The notes under the pieces: generated by a model
What the model saw: the letters and a program-made list of their open reading frames with translations, nothing else
Told to the model about the DNA's origin: nothing
Databases searched by the model: none
Shown: positions 48,458-57,312 of the stretch, piece by piece
How positions within the stretch are numbered: position 1 is the first letter of the stretch
Layout of the letters: each line of letters starts with the position of its first letter
Source: Actinomadura chibensis NBRC 106107
GTDB taxonomy: Bacteria > Actinomycetota > Actinomycetes > Streptosporangiales > Streptosporangiaceae
Assembly: GCF_001552135.1 (NCBI RefSeq)
Contig: NZ_BCQP01000008.1
Span: 31,163-95,162, forward strand
Length of the DNA: 64,000 bases
Direction of reading: 5' to 3'
Made by a program: the position numbers and the translations under genes

Positions 48458-50404
48458 TCAGTTCTCCGCGAGCACGATCACCCGGTCGTCGGCGGACAGC
48501 GTCAGCGGGGCCCGCTTGTCCGGGTTCAGCACCACGCCGTAGCCGGGCGGCTCGTGGAACCGCGCGGTCAGCCGGTACCCGAGCGCGACCTCCCCGCGCC
48601 GCCGCGCCGACTCGATCAGCGTCGCGAAGTCGGCCTCGGCGCCCGGCGCGAGGTAGTCGCAGGCGGGCTTGAGGTAGATCTCCGACCCGGCCGGGTCGAG
48701 CAGGTCGGCGAACACGTCGTACAGGTGCCGGTTCTCGCTCAATTGGGTGAGCATCAGGCTGATCAGCTTCTCGCTGACGACGAAGTCGTCGGCCTTGGTG
48801 ACCTGCGCGATCTCCCGGTTGGCGTCGTCGTTGATCTCGCTCACGATCGCGAAAGGGTCGTTCCGGGGGGTGTGGGGGGTCGTCCCCCCACCAGTGGCAG
48901 GGTCGGCCCGGTCGGGGGCCGAGGGGTCGCCGAGGGCGTCCTCCATGTCGCGCAGGTGCAGCAGGGTGACCAGGGTGCGGGCGTCGGCGTGCTCCCGGTC
49001 GTAGCCCTCCTCGGACAGGACGATCACGCGCTGGTAGGAGCCGACGTCCAGGGATTCGAGGGAGGGCCGCTCGGTCGGCTCGGCGCGGGTGAAGCCCAGC
49101 TTGAGGTTCGCGGGCGGGCGCAGGTCGTCGGTCGGGTCCGCGCGCGGCGCGGCGACGACGAGGGCGGAGCCGGGCGCGAGGAACTCGTCCAGCAGCTCGA
49201 TGATCTTCGGGGCGCGGTGGTTCCAGCCGAGCATCAGCGTCCGCTCGGGCACCGGCGCCCGGACGGTCGCCGTCGTGATCGCCGACTCCTTCACGGGCGG
49301 CGCGGGCGTCGCGGCGAGCCGGATCAGCAGGTCGTCCTCGGCCAGGACGATGATCTCGTCGTCCGCCCGGATCACCGTGTCCATCGGCGGGTTGAGCAGG
49401 ACCGTCCCGTCGGCGCGGCGCAGCCCGGACGGGACGCCCAGCTCGTAGGCCGACAGCGAGTCGCCGAACGTCGACCCGGTGAGCGCGGGCTCGGCGCGCA
49501 TGTAGAACTCGTGGCCCGCGAAGTCGAGCAGGTCCGTGCACACCTGCGACAGCCCCGACTGCCGGTGCGACTGGACGATCAGCCGGATCGCGACGTCGTC
49601 GGCGTCGATCACGTGCGCGGACGGCCCGCCCGCGAGCCGCGCCGCGGGCAGGTTCGCCGAGTCGTGCACGGCGGCGACCACGTGCGGGCGGGTCCGGCCC
49701 CACGTCCGGGCGCCGAGCGACAGGAGCACCTTGATGACGCGCGTGTCGGCGTCCTCCGCCTCCGGTGTGACGATCATGATGGAGCGGGCGGTGCCGGGGG
49801 AGACGAGCTCCACGTCCGCGACCTTCAGCGGGTCGCCGGTGCGGCACACGATGCGGGTGCGGCCGAGGTCGCCGACGCGGGCGCGGATCGCGTCCTCCAT
49901 CTCGACCTTGTCGCGGTCGGCGAGGATCGCCACGCACGAGCGGCGCTTGCTCTGGTTCGCCTCCACCAGCTCGGCGACCACCGTGAACACCTGCTCGGAC
50001 CAGCCGAGCAGGACGGTGTGCCCGTGCTCGACGATCCGCGACCGGCCCTTCCGCAGCTCGGTGATCTTGGCTTCGAGGCCGGTGGTGAGGACGCCGATCA
50101 GCGAGCTGACGATGAAGATCCCGCCGATCGTGGACACCAGCATCAGCGCGAGGAACGGTCCGGTGCCGCTGTCGCCGCCCATCGTCCCCGGGTCGAGCGT
50201 GCGGAGCAGGCTGCGCCACACCATGCCGGGCCAGTGCCCGTTCTCGTCGCTGTCGCGCGGCGCGACGAGCACCGCCGCCGTCGCCACCACGAGCACGAGC
50301 GCCGCCGACGCGAGGGCGAGCCAGCCGATCAGCGCGGGCGTCCCCTTGGACATCGTGGTGTCGAACCAGTAACGGACACGGTCCCGTCGCGTCGCGCCTC
50401 TCAA
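48458..50404 (-). CDS. CASTOR/POLLUX-like ion channel with RCK domains
   Basis: This 648-residue protein has two N-terminal membrane segments ('ALIGWLALASAALVLVVATA' and 'FLALMLVSTIGGIFIVSSLI') flanking a pore-like loop. Two large TrkA-N/RCK-type domains with 'HTVLLGWSEQVFTVVAELV' and 'RTLMLGWNHRAPKIIELL' follow. The family includes the plant nuclear channels CASTOR/POLLUX, whose bacterial relatives are uncharacterised. The TTG at 50404 gives the family-typical 'RRDRVRYWFDTTM' start, with GAGGGGG nine bases upstream; ATG 50353 would remove this part. Substrate ion unknown. Confidence 0.88.
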   Translation of the reverse strand: MRGATRRDRVRYWFDTTMSKGTPALIGWLALASAALVLVVATAAVLVAPRDSDENGHWPGMVWRSLLRTLDPGTMGGDSGTGPFLALMLVSTIGGIFIVSSLIGVLTTGLEAKITELRKGRSRIVEHGHTVLLGWSEQVFTVVAELVEANQSKRRSCVAILADRDKVEMEDAIRARVGDLGRTRIVCRTGDPLKVADVELVSPGTARSIMIVTPEAEDADTRVIKVLLSLGARTWGRTRPHVVAAVHDSANLPAARLAGGPSAHVIDADDVAIRLIVQSHRQSGLSQVCTDLLDFAGHEFYMRAEPALTGSTFGDSLSAYELGVPSGLRRADGTVLLNPPMDTVIRADDEIIVLAEDDLLIRLAATPAPPVKESAITTATVRAPVPERTLMLGWNHRAPKIIELLDEFLAPGSALVVAAPRADPTDDLRPPANLKLGFTRAEPTERPSLESLDVGSYQRVIVLSEEGYDREHADARTLVTLLHLRDMEDALGDPSAPDRADPATGGGTTPHTPRNDPFAIVSEINDDANREIAQVTKADDFVVSEKLISLMLTQLSENRHLYDVFADLLDPAGSEIYLKPACDYLAPGAEADFATLIESARRRGEVALGYRLTARFHEPPGYGVVLNPDKRAPLTLSADDRVIVLAEN

Positions 50405-50438
50405 GCCGGTCTGCCCCCTCGGCCGTTCCCCTGCGGCG

Positions 50439-50444
50439 AGCCTA
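50439..50444 (-). promoter_or_regulatory. Candidate -10 for the channel gene
   Basis: On the minus strand TAGGCT lies 34 bases upstream of the TTG start and before the GAGGGGG ribosome site. There is no clear -35. Confidence 0.35.
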
Positions 50445-50577
50445 TTGTCTTATCTCGCACCATTCCCGGCATTCTCCACCTTCCGCGGCCCGTGCGGTGC
50501 CACCGGCGGTTCGCGGCGCGGTCCCGGCGCGGGGAATGCGGTACCGAAAAGGTGATTTGCCCGATGCGCACGTAAGA

Positions 50578-50611
50578 GGCCGGGGTGCGGAGAAAATTCC
50601 CCACCCCGGCC
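50578..50611 (-). terminator. Terminator after the lsr2 pair
   Basis: GGCCGGGGTG at 50578-50587 pairs with CACCCCGGCC at 50602-50611 around a 14-base AT-containing loop. On the minus strand it follows the lsr2 stop by about 43 bases and is followed by TCTTAC. Confidence 0.65.
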
Positions 50612-50654
50612 CCTGGCGCCCCGCCGGAACTCCGTCCGGCGGCGCGGGCGACCG

Positions 50655-50984
50655 CTAGTGCGCGGCCTCGTACTGCTCGATCACATTGGCGGGGATACGG
50701 CCCCGCTCATTGACCTTGATGCCGCGGCTCTTCGCCCACTCTCGAATCTCGGCGGAGCGCTCGCGGCTGCCCGCGGTGCGGGTGGCGCGGCCACCGCGTC
50801 CGGCGGGCCTGCGCGCCTTGCGGGCGCCGGCGACGAACGGCTCCAGGCCGTTGCGCAGCTTGGCGGCGTTCTTCTTGCTCAGGTCGATCTCGTATGCGGT
50901 GCCATCGATGGAAAAGCTGACGGTCTCGTCGGCCTCTCCTCCGTCGATGTCATCCACGAGAAGGACTTCGACCTTCTGTGCCAT
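50655..50984 (-). CDS. lsr2: Lsr2-family nucleoid-associated protein
   Basis: This 109-residue protein has the N-terminal oligomerisation domain ('VDDIDGGEADETVSFSIDGTAYEIDLSKKNA'), a basic linker, and the C-terminal DNA-binding domain with 'REWAKSRGIKVNERGRIPANVIEQY', which contains the RGR minor-groove motif. It binds and silences AT-rich DNA. It is transcribed behind the second lsr2-like gene, 17 bases apart. This copy looks like the canonical one. Confidence 0.95.
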   Translation of the reverse strand: MAQKVEVLLVDDIDGGEADETVSFSIDGTAYEIDLSKKNAAKLRNGLEPFVAGARKARRPAGRGGRATRTAGSRERSAEIREWAKSRGIKVNERGRIPANVIEQYEAAH

Positions 50985-51001
50985 GCGGGGACTCCCTCTA
51001 G

Positions 51002-51358
51002 CTATGCCTCCGGCTTCGCGTCCGGATGTGCCTCGATGAATGCAGCATAGACCTCATCCGATATCTTGCCACGTTCGGAGACTTCGATGTCACTTCGCAA
51101 TGCCCAGGCCCGGACATCGCCGTTCGTGTAGCCCTTGATCTTCGCGGCGGGCGACTTGCGGCCCTTCCCCGCGGGCTTCACCTCGACGGCGTTCTCGATG
51201 AAGGGCGCGAGCGCGTCCAGCGTCCCGTTCAGGCGGCTGAAGTTGTCGTCGCTCAAGTCGATCGTGAACGTCCGGCCCAGGACTTGGAAGTCCCGCTTTG
51301 CGACATCGCCGCCTTCGGCGCCGTCGATGTCGTCCACCCTAATGACCTTCTCGGCCAT
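51002..51358 (-). CDS. Second, divergent Lsr2-family protein
   Basis: This 118-residue paralogue has the same layout, but the DNA-binding motif is 'SERGKIS' (RGK) instead of RGR, and the linker is shorter and less basic. The dimerisation domain 'VDDIDGAEGGDVAKRDFQVLGRTFTIDLS' also diverges. It may form mixed oligomers with the adjacent Lsr2 and tune its silencing. ATG 51358 has a weak AAGGAAG upstream; TACGGT at 51401-51406 (minus strand) may be the -10. Confidence 0.9.
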   Translation of the reverse strand: MAEKVIRVDDIDGAEGGDVAKRDFQVLGRTFTIDLSDDNFSRLNGTLDALAPFIENAVEVKPAGKGRKSPAAKIKGYTNGDVRAWALRSDIEVSERGKISDEVYAAFIEAHPDAKPEA

Positions 51359-51625
51359 GTGTACTCAGTCTTCCTTCCCCTCGCCTGCGCGGCGTCCCCG
51401 ACCGTAGCGGATTCCGGGGGAGGGAGGCGCGAAGGGGCAGGAAGGCGGGGTCGTCCGGGCAGGAAGGCGGGGTCGTCCGGGGCGGACGCCGGGCGCGTCC
51501 GGCCGCCCGGGACGGCGGGGGCGGGCCCGGCGGGCGGCGCAAATCAAAGTCCGGTCAAAGCCCGCATGTCCCCGATTTGGCGGGGTAGCCGCCCCAGTGT
51601 CCATTCACCACCGAGGGAGCTGACA
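51359..51625. other. Divergent intergenic region between lsr2 pair and katE
   Basis: It contains the minus-strand -10 candidate for the lsr2 pair, a perfect 22-bp direct repeat (51435-51478), two CAAAG motifs 10 bp apart near 51545-51560, and a weak katE promoter candidate (TTGGCG at 51577, 17 bases, TCCATT at 51600). No protein gene is seen. Confidence 0.4.
51435..51478. repeat. Perfect 22-bp tandem repeat
   Basis: The unit begins GGGCAGGAAGG and ends GGGTCGTCC. It occurs twice head to tail without change, in the gap between the divergent lsr2 and catalase genes. It may be a recent slippage duplication or two sites for a DNA-binding protein. Confidence 0.75.
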
Positions 51626-53728
51626 ATGGCCAACCCCGCCGGCCGGGAGGACCCCAAGCAGGAGCAGTTGCGGCGTCGGCGGGTGAGCCCGGAGGACGCG
51701 CGGCTCACCACCGACCAGGGAATCAGGGTCGACGACACTGACAACTCGCTGACCGTGGGCGAACGCGGCCCGACCCTGATCGAGGACTTCCATCTCCGCG
51801 AGAAGATCACCCATTTCGACCACGAGCGGATTCCGGAACGCGTCGTGCACGCGCGCGGCACGGGCGCCTACGGCCATTTCCAGTTGCACGAGTCGCTCGC
51901 CGACTACACGACCGCCGAGTTCCTGCGCGACACGTCCTTGTCGACGCCGGTGTTCGTACGGTTCTCAACCGTCGCGGGGTCGCGCGGGTCGGCGGACACG
52001 GTCCGCGACGTCCGCGGCTTCGCCACGAAGTTCTACACGGCGCAGGGCAACTTCGACCTCGTCGGCAACAACATGCCGGTGTTCTTCATCCAGGACGGCA
52101 TCAAGTTCCCCGACTTCGTGCACGCGGTGAAGCCGGAGCCGCCGAACGAGATGCCGCAGGCGTCGTCCGCGCACGACACGCTGTGGGACTTCGTGCAGCT
52201 CCAGCCCGAGACGATGCACATGATGATGTGGCTGATGTCGGACCGGGCCCTGCCGCGCAGTTACGCGATGATGGAGGGGTTCGGCGTCCACACGTTCCGG
52301 CTCGTGAACGCCGAGGGGCGGCCGACGTTCGTGAAGTTCCACTGGAAGCCGAAACTCGGCACGCACTCGCTCGCCTGGGACGAGACGCAGAAGATCGCGG
52401 GCAAGGACCCCGACTTCAACCGCCGCGACCTGTGGGAGCGGATCGAGGCGGGCGACTTCCCCGAGTACGAGTTCGGCGTCCAGCTCGTCCCGGTCGAGGA
52501 CGAGCACCGGTTCGGGTTCGACCTGCTCGACCCGACCAAGATCATCCCGGAGGAGGAGGTGCCGGTGCGGCCGGTCGGCACGCTGACCCTGGACCGCAAC
52601 CCGGACAACTTCTTCGCCGAGACCGAGCAGGTCGCGTTCTGCATCGGCAACGTCGTGCCCGGCATCGACTTCACCAACGACCCGCTGCTCCAGGCCCGGC
52701 TGTTCTCCTACCTGGACACGCAGCTGATCCGGCTCGGCGGGCCGAACTTCCCGCAGATCCCGGTGAACCGCCCGGTGGCCGACGTCCGCAACCACCACCG
52801 CGACGGCTACCACCAGATGGACATCCACCAGGGGCAGGCCAGCTACCACAAGAACTCGCTGTCCGGCGGGTGCCCGGCGGTCGGCGGCGACGGGGCCTTC
52901 ACCCACTACCAGGAGCGGGTGGACGGCGACGTCGTCCGCAAGCGGAGCGAGAGCTTCGCCGACCACTACTCGCAGGCGACGCTGTTCTGGAACAGCATGG
53001 CCGACTGGGAGCGGGAGCACATCGTCGGCGCGTTCCGGTTCGAGCTCGGCAAGTGCGAGCGGCGGCACGTCCGGGAGGGCGTCGTGGAGCGGCTCAACCA
53101 CGTCGACCACGACCTCGCCGTCGCGGTCGCGGAGGGCGTCGGGGTGGACCCGCCGCAGGCCCCGGTCGGCGCCAACCATGGCCGCAGCTCGCCCGCGCTC
53201 AGCCAGGCGCACGCCCGCGCCGACTCGGTGCGCGGACGCAAGATCGCGATCCTGGCGGCGAACGGGGTCGACTCGGCGGCCGTCGCGGCGGTCGGCGAGG
53301 CGCTGACCGACGCCGGGGCCGTGTGCGAGGTCCTCGCCGCGAAGGACGGGTTCCTCCAGGCCGCGAACGGGGGCCAGGTCGAGGTGACGCGGGCGATGCC
53401 GACCGTGGCGTCCGTCCTGTACGACGCGGTCCTCGTGCCAGGCGGCGACCAGAGCGTGCGGACGCTCGCCGAGGACGGCGACGCCGTGCACTTCGTCGCG
53501 GAGGCGTTCGTCCACTGCAAGGCGGTCGGCGCGCTCGACGCGGGCATCGGGCTGCTGGAGCGCGCCGGGATCAACGGCGTGCAGGTCGCCTCGGACGGCG
53601 GCGGGACGGTCAGCGACAGCGGCGTCGTCACCGCGACGGGCCCGAGCGGCGACTTCGCGGCCAAGCTGATCGACGCCGTCAAGGCGCACCGGCACTGGAC
53701 CCGCAAGAAGGACCACGTCCCCGCCTGA
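51626..53728 (+). CDS. katE: Large-subunit catalase (clade II) with PfpI-like domain
   Basis: This 700-residue haem catalase degrades hydrogen peroxide. It has the catalytic His in 'RVVHARGTGAYGHF' (about 74), Asn in 'DLVGNNMPVFFIQD' (about 148) and haem Tyr in 'RLFSYLDTQLIRLGGPNF' (about 362). From about residue 536 ('KIAILAANGVDSAAVAAV') the flavodoxin/PfpI-like C-terminal domain of large catalases follows. GGGAG precedes ATG 51626. It ends at a bidirectional terminator. Stress-dependent control is likely but not shown by a clear operator. Confidence 0.95.
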   Translation: MANPAGREDPKQEQLRRRRVSPEDARLTTDQGIRVDDTDNSLTVGERGPTLIEDFHLREKITHFDHERIPERVVHARGTGAYGHFQLHESLADYTTAEFLRDTSLSTPVFVRFSTVAGSRGSADTVRDVRGFATKFYTAQGNFDLVGNNMPVFFIQDGIKFPDFVHAVKPEPPNEMPQASSAHDTLWDFVQLQPETMHMMMWLMSDRALPRSYAMMEGFGVHTFRLVNAEGRPTFVKFHWKPKLGTHSLAWDETQKIAGKDPDFNRRDLWERIEAGDFPEYEFGVQLVPVEDEHRFGFDLLDPTKIIPEEEVPVRPVGTLTLDRNPDNFFAETEQVAFCIGNVVPGIDFTNDPLLQARLFSYLDTQLIRLGGPNFPQIPVNRPVADVRNHHRDGYHQMDIHQGQASYHKNSLSGGCPAVGGDGAFTHYQERVDGDVVRKRSESFADHYSQATLFWNSMADWEREHIVGAFRFELGKCERRHVREGVVERLNHVDHDLAVAVAEGVGVDPPQAPVGANHGRSSPALSQAHARADSVRGRKIAILAANGVDSAAVAAVGEALTDAGAVCEVLAAKDGFLQAANGGQVEVTRAMPTVASVLYDAVLVPGGDQSVRTLAEDGDAVHFVAEAFVHCKAVGALDAGIGLLERAGINGVQVASDGGGTVSDSGVVTATGPSGDFAAKLIDAVKAHRHWTRKKDHVPA

Positions 53729-53737
53729 CTGACGGAG

Positions 53738-53780
53738 GCGAGCGAGGGCCCGGGTGCGCCGCGCCCGGGCCCTCGCTCGC
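53738..53780. terminator. Bidirectional terminator between katE and dehydrogenase
   Basis: GCGAGCGAGGGCCCGGG at 53738-53754 is the exact reverse complement of 53764-53780, with a 9-base loop. It lies in the 57-base gap between convergent genes and serves both strands. Confidence 0.85.
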
Positions 53781-53785
53781 GAATC

Positions 53786-54973
53786 TCAGGTGTTCGGTTG
53801 GAGGAGCACCTTGATCGCGCCGTCCTGCTTCTTCTGGAACATCTCGTAGGCGCGCGGCGCGTCCGCGAGCGGCAGCCGGTGGGTCGCGAGGTCCATCACC
53901 CCGAGCGGGTCGGCGTCGTCGGTGACCAGCGGAAGCAGGTCGCCGATCCACTTCTTGACGTGCGCCTGGCCCATCCGGAGCGCGATGCCCTTGTCGAACA
54001 TGCGCAGCATCGGCAGCGGGTCGGTCATGCCGCCGTACACGCCGATGACGGAGATCGTCCCGCCCCGGCGGACGGTCTCGATCGCGGTGGTCAGCGCGGC
54101 GAGCCGGTCCACCCCGACGCGCGACATCAGCGGCGCCGCGGAGTTGCCCGGCAGCAGGCCGGTGAGGGTCTGCGCGAACTTGGCGCCGGGCGAGCCGTGC
54201 GCCTCCATCCCGACCGCGTCGATCACCGAGTCGGGGCCCCGGCCGCCTGTCGTCTGCCGGACCGCGTCCGGGACGTCGTCGGCGTCGTCGGCGTCGATCA
54301 CCTCGATGCCGTGCCGCCGCGCCATCTCCAGCCGCTCCGGGACGAGGTCCACCCCGATCACCCGGTGCCCGAGCACCCGCGCGATGCGCGCCGCCATCTG
54401 GCCGATCGGGCCGAGGCCGAGGACGGCGAGCGTCCCGCGCTCGGGGAGGTCGGCCCAGTCGACGGCCTGCCACGCGGTGGGCAGCACGTCCGACAGGTAG
54501 ACGAAGCGCTCGTCGGGCGGGCCGTCCGGCACCTTGATCGGGCCGAACTGCGCCTGCGGCACCCGCAGGTACTCGGCCTGCGCGCCCGGCACCTGCCCGT
54601 ACAGCCGGGTGTAGCCGAACAGCGCCGCGCCCATGCCCTCCTCGCGGACCTGCGTCGTCTCGCACTGGGCGTAGAGCTGCATGTCGCACATGTGGCAGCG
54701 GCCGCACGAGATGTTGAACGGGATGACGACGCGGTCGCCGGGCCTGACGTGCGTGACCTCCGGCCCGGTCTCCTCGACGACGCCCATCGGCTCGTGGCCG
54801 AGGATGTCGCCCTCGCCCATGAACGGGCCGAGCACCTCGTACAGGTGCAGGTCCGACCCGCAGATCCCGGACGAGGTGACCCTGATGATCGCGTCGTCCG
54901 GCTCCTTGATCGTCGGGTCGGGCACGTTCTCGACCCGGACGTCCCGTTTGCCGTGCCAGGTGACAGCCTTCAT
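53786..54973 (-). CDS. Zinc-dependent alcohol dehydrogenase family protein
   Basis: This 395-residue medium-chain dehydrogenase has the catalytic zinc ligands in 'SGICGSDLHLYE' and 'GHEPMGVVEE', a structural-zinc set 'CGRCHMCDMQLYAQC', and the NAD motif 'LAVLGLGPIGQMAARIA'. It is close in style to formaldehyde dehydrogenase-type and glutathione-independent members. The substrate is not known. I chose ATG 54973 with AGGAGG upstream; the frame is open eight codons further. Confidence 0.9.
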   Translation of the reverse strand: MKAVTWHGKRDVRVENVPDPTIKEPDDAIIRVTSSGICGSDLHLYEVLGPFMGEGDILGHEPMGVVEETGPEVTHVRPGDRVVIPFNISCGRCHMCDMQLYAQCETTQVREEGMGAALFGYTRLYGQVPGAQAEYLRVPQAQFGPIKVPDGPPDERFVYLSDVLPTAWQAVDWADLPERGTLAVLGLGPIGQMAARIARVLGHRVIGVDLVPERLEMARRHGIEVIDADDADDVPDAVRQTTGGRGPDSVIDAVGMEAHGSPGAKFAQTLTGLLPGNSAAPLMSRVGVDRLAALTTAIETVRRGGTISVIGVYGGMTDPLPMLRMFDKGIALRMGQAHVKKWIGDLLPLVTDDADPLGVMDLATHRLPLADAPRAYEMFQKKQDGAIKVLLQPNT

Positions 54974-55058
54974 CGAGCCTCCTCCGACTCCGCGCACGCG
55001 AGATCACGCGAACAGTTAGACCGGTCCAGGCCCCTACCCGGCCCGGCGGCGCGAAACG

Positions 55059-55511
55059 TCAGCGGCCGTAGGCGCCGACCAGTTCGGCGGTCGCGAGGAC
55101 GTTGCCCCGAAGGGCGGCGCGCAGCTCGTCGATCGCGAACCCGGACGTCAGCCCGGACGGCCTGCGCAGCGCGTACAGCGTGAAGACGTACCGGTGCGGC
55201 GGGTCGCCCACGGGCGGATGCGGGCCGCCGTACCCGTTGTCGCCGTAGTCGTTGCGGCCCCGCGCGATGCGCGGGCGCTGCTCGTCGGCGCCGAGCCCGT
55301 CGCGCTCCGGCGGGATGCCGCCGAGCGCCCAGTGCAGGAACGTCCCGCCGGGAGCGTCCGGGTCCTCGCAGGTCAGGGCCAGTTCCAGGCAGGCGGCGGG
55401 CACGCCGGTCCAGCGCAGCGGCGGGGAGACGTCCCCGGCCGCGTGGGAGTGGGCGGCGGGGATCGGCCCGTGGTCGGCGAACGCGGGGCTGCTGAGCGTC
55501 ATCTCCTCCAT
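55059..55511 (-). CDS. YbhB/YbcL-type PEBP protein
   Basis: This 150-residue phosphatidylethanolamine-binding-family protein has 'DVSPPLRWTGVPA', 'ALTCEDPDAPGGTFLHWALGGIP' and 'DYGDNGYGGPHPPVGDPPHRYVFTLYAL', all family hallmarks of the anion-binding pocket. There is no signal peptide. Function in bacteria is unclear. ATG 55511 is used. It is divergent from ctaD, 119 bases away. Confidence 0.88.
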   Translation of the reverse strand: MEEMTLSSPAFADHGPIPAAHSHAAGDVSPPLRWTGVPAACLELALTCEDPDAPGGTFLHWALGGIPPERDGLGADEQRPRIARGRNDYGDNGYGGPHPPVGDPPHRYVFTLYALRRPSGLTSGFAIDELRAALRGNVLATAELVGAYGR

Positions 55512-55630
55512 GCCGCCGTCGTGCCCGGTGACCGGCGAACGATGCCCCCCGCGCCCCGGGACGGCCCGCGTTTGAAACGGGTCTCCCCGGCAACCGGTCC
55601 GGTGGGCTCGGGAGCAGGGAGGGAACCGCG

Positions 55631-57304
55631 ATGACGGCCGTGCGGGACGAGACCGACACCAGCGCCGCCGACGCGCTCGCGCGGCACCGCAAGGGCACCC
55701 GGATCGGGGACGTCCTCGCGACCACCGACCACAAGGTCGTCGGCTACCTGTACCTCGCCACGTCGTTCACGATGTTCCTGATCGCCGGGCTGATGGCCAT
55801 GCTGATGCGGGCGGAGCTGCTGGAGCCCGGCACGCAGGTGATGGGCGCCGAGCGGTACAACGAGCTGTTCACGATCCACGGCACGATCATGATGCTGCTG
55901 TTCGCGACGCCGCTGTTCGCCGGGTTCGCGAACGTGATCGTCCCGCTCCAGATCGGCGCGCCGGACGTGGCCTTCCCGAGGCTCAACACCCTCAGCTACT
56001 ACCTGTTCCTGTTCGGCGCGCTGCTCGTCCTCGCCGGGTTCCTGATGCCGGAGGGCGCGGCGTCCTTCGGCTGGTTCGCCTACTCGCCGCTCACCTCGCC
56101 GACGTTCTCGCCCGGCCACGGCAAGGACCTGTGGGTGATGGGGCTGATCCTGTCCGGGGTGAGCACGACGCTGACCGGCGTCAACATGATCGCGACGATC
56201 GTGGCGATGCGGGCGCCCGGCATGGTCATGTTCCGGCTGCCGATCTTCTGCTGGAACGTCCTGCTCACCGCACTGATGATCATCATCGCGTTCCCGGTGC
56301 TGACGGCCGCGCTGTTCGCGCTGGAGGCCGACCGGAGGCTCGGCGCGCACATCTACGACGGCGCGACCGGCGGGGCGCTGCTCTGGCAGCACCTGTTCTG
56401 GTTCTTCGGCCATCCGGAGGTCTACATCGTCGCGGTGCCGTTCTTCGGGATCATCACCGAGATCATCCCCGTGTTCGCGCGCAAGCCGCTGTTCGGCTAC
56501 CTCGGCATGGTCGCCGCGACCATCGCGATCAGCGGGCTGTCGATGACGGTCTGGGCGCACCACATGTTCGCCACCGGGCAGGTGCTGCTGCCGTTCTTCT
56601 CGATCACCTCCTTCATGATCGCCGTCCCGACCGGGATCAAGTTCTTCAACTGGGTCGGGACGCTGTGGAAGGGGCAGCTGACCTTCGAGACGCCGATGCT
56701 GTTCGCGCTCGGGTTCCTCACGACGTTCCTGTTCGGCGGGCTGACCGGGGTGATCCTCGCCTCCCCGGCGCTGGACTTCCACCTCACCGACTCGTTCTTC
56801 GTCGTCGGCCACCTGCACTACGTCCTGTTCGGGACGGTGGTGTTCGCCATGTTCGGCGGCTTCTACTTCTGGTGGCCGAAGATGACCGGGAAGATGCTGA
56901 ACGAGACCTGGGGGAAGATCCATTTCTGGAGCCTGTTCGTCGGGTTCCACACGACGTTCCTCGTCCAGCACTGGCTGGGGGCGGAGGGAATGCCGCGCCG
57001 GTACGCCGACTACCCCGAGCAGTTCGCCACGCTGAACTTCGTCTCGTCGGTCGGGTCGTTCGTCCTCGGCGCGTCGACGTTCGCGTTCCTGTGGAACGTC
57101 CTGTTCACCTGGCGGCGCGGCGAGAGGGTCGGCGTGGACGACCCGTGGGGCGCGGGCGGCTCGCTGGAATGGGCGACGTCCTGCCCGCCGCCCCGGCACA
57201 ACTTCACGTCGATGCCGCGGATCCGGTCGGTGCGCCCGGCGTTCGACCTGCACTACCCGCCGAAGGAGTCGCCGGAGCAGGCCGAGCTCATCCTGCCGGA
57301 CTGA
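55631..57304 (+). CDS. ctaD: Cytochrome c oxidase subunit I (unlinked copy)
   Basis: This 557-residue haem-copper oxidase subunit has 12 membrane segments. Haem a ligand His is in '[12 protein letters not shown]', the CuB/Tyr region in '[11 protein letters not shown]', the next CuB histidines in '[10 protein letters not shown]', and '[13 protein letters not shown]' supplies the haem a3 and low-spin ligands. It takes electrons from cytochrome c and pumps protons. GGAGGGAA precedes ATG 55631. It stands without ctaC, ctaE or ctaF, so it is probably an extra copy using subunits encoded elsewhere. Confidence 0.95.
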   Translation: MTAVRDETDTSAADALARHRKGTRIGDVLATTDHKVVGYLYLATSFTMFLIAGLMAMLMRAELLEPGTQVMGAERYNELFTIHGTIMMLLFATPLFAGFANVIVPLQIGAPDVAFPRLNTLSYYLFLFGALLVLAGFLMPEGAASFGWFAYSPLTSPTFSPGHGKDLWVMGLILSGVSTTLTGVNMIATIVAMRAPGMVMFRLPIFCWNVLLTALMIIIAFPVLTAALFALEADRRLGAHIYDGATGGALLWQHLFWFFGHPEVYIVAVPFFGIITEIIPVFARKPLFGYLGMVAATIAISGLSMTVWAHHMFATGQVLLPFFSITSFMIAVPTGIKFFNWVGTLWKGQLTFETPMLFALGFLTTFLFGGLTGVILASPALDFHLTDSFFVVGHLHYVLFGTVVFAMFGGFYFWWPKMTGKMLNETWGKIHFWSLFVGFHTTFLVQHWLGAEGMPRRYADYPEQFATLNFVSSVGSFVLGASTFAFLWNVLFTWRRGERVGVDDPWGAGGSLEWATSCPPPRHNFTSMPRIRSVRPAFDLHYPPKESPEQAELILPD

Positions 57305-57312
57305 CGGCCGCG

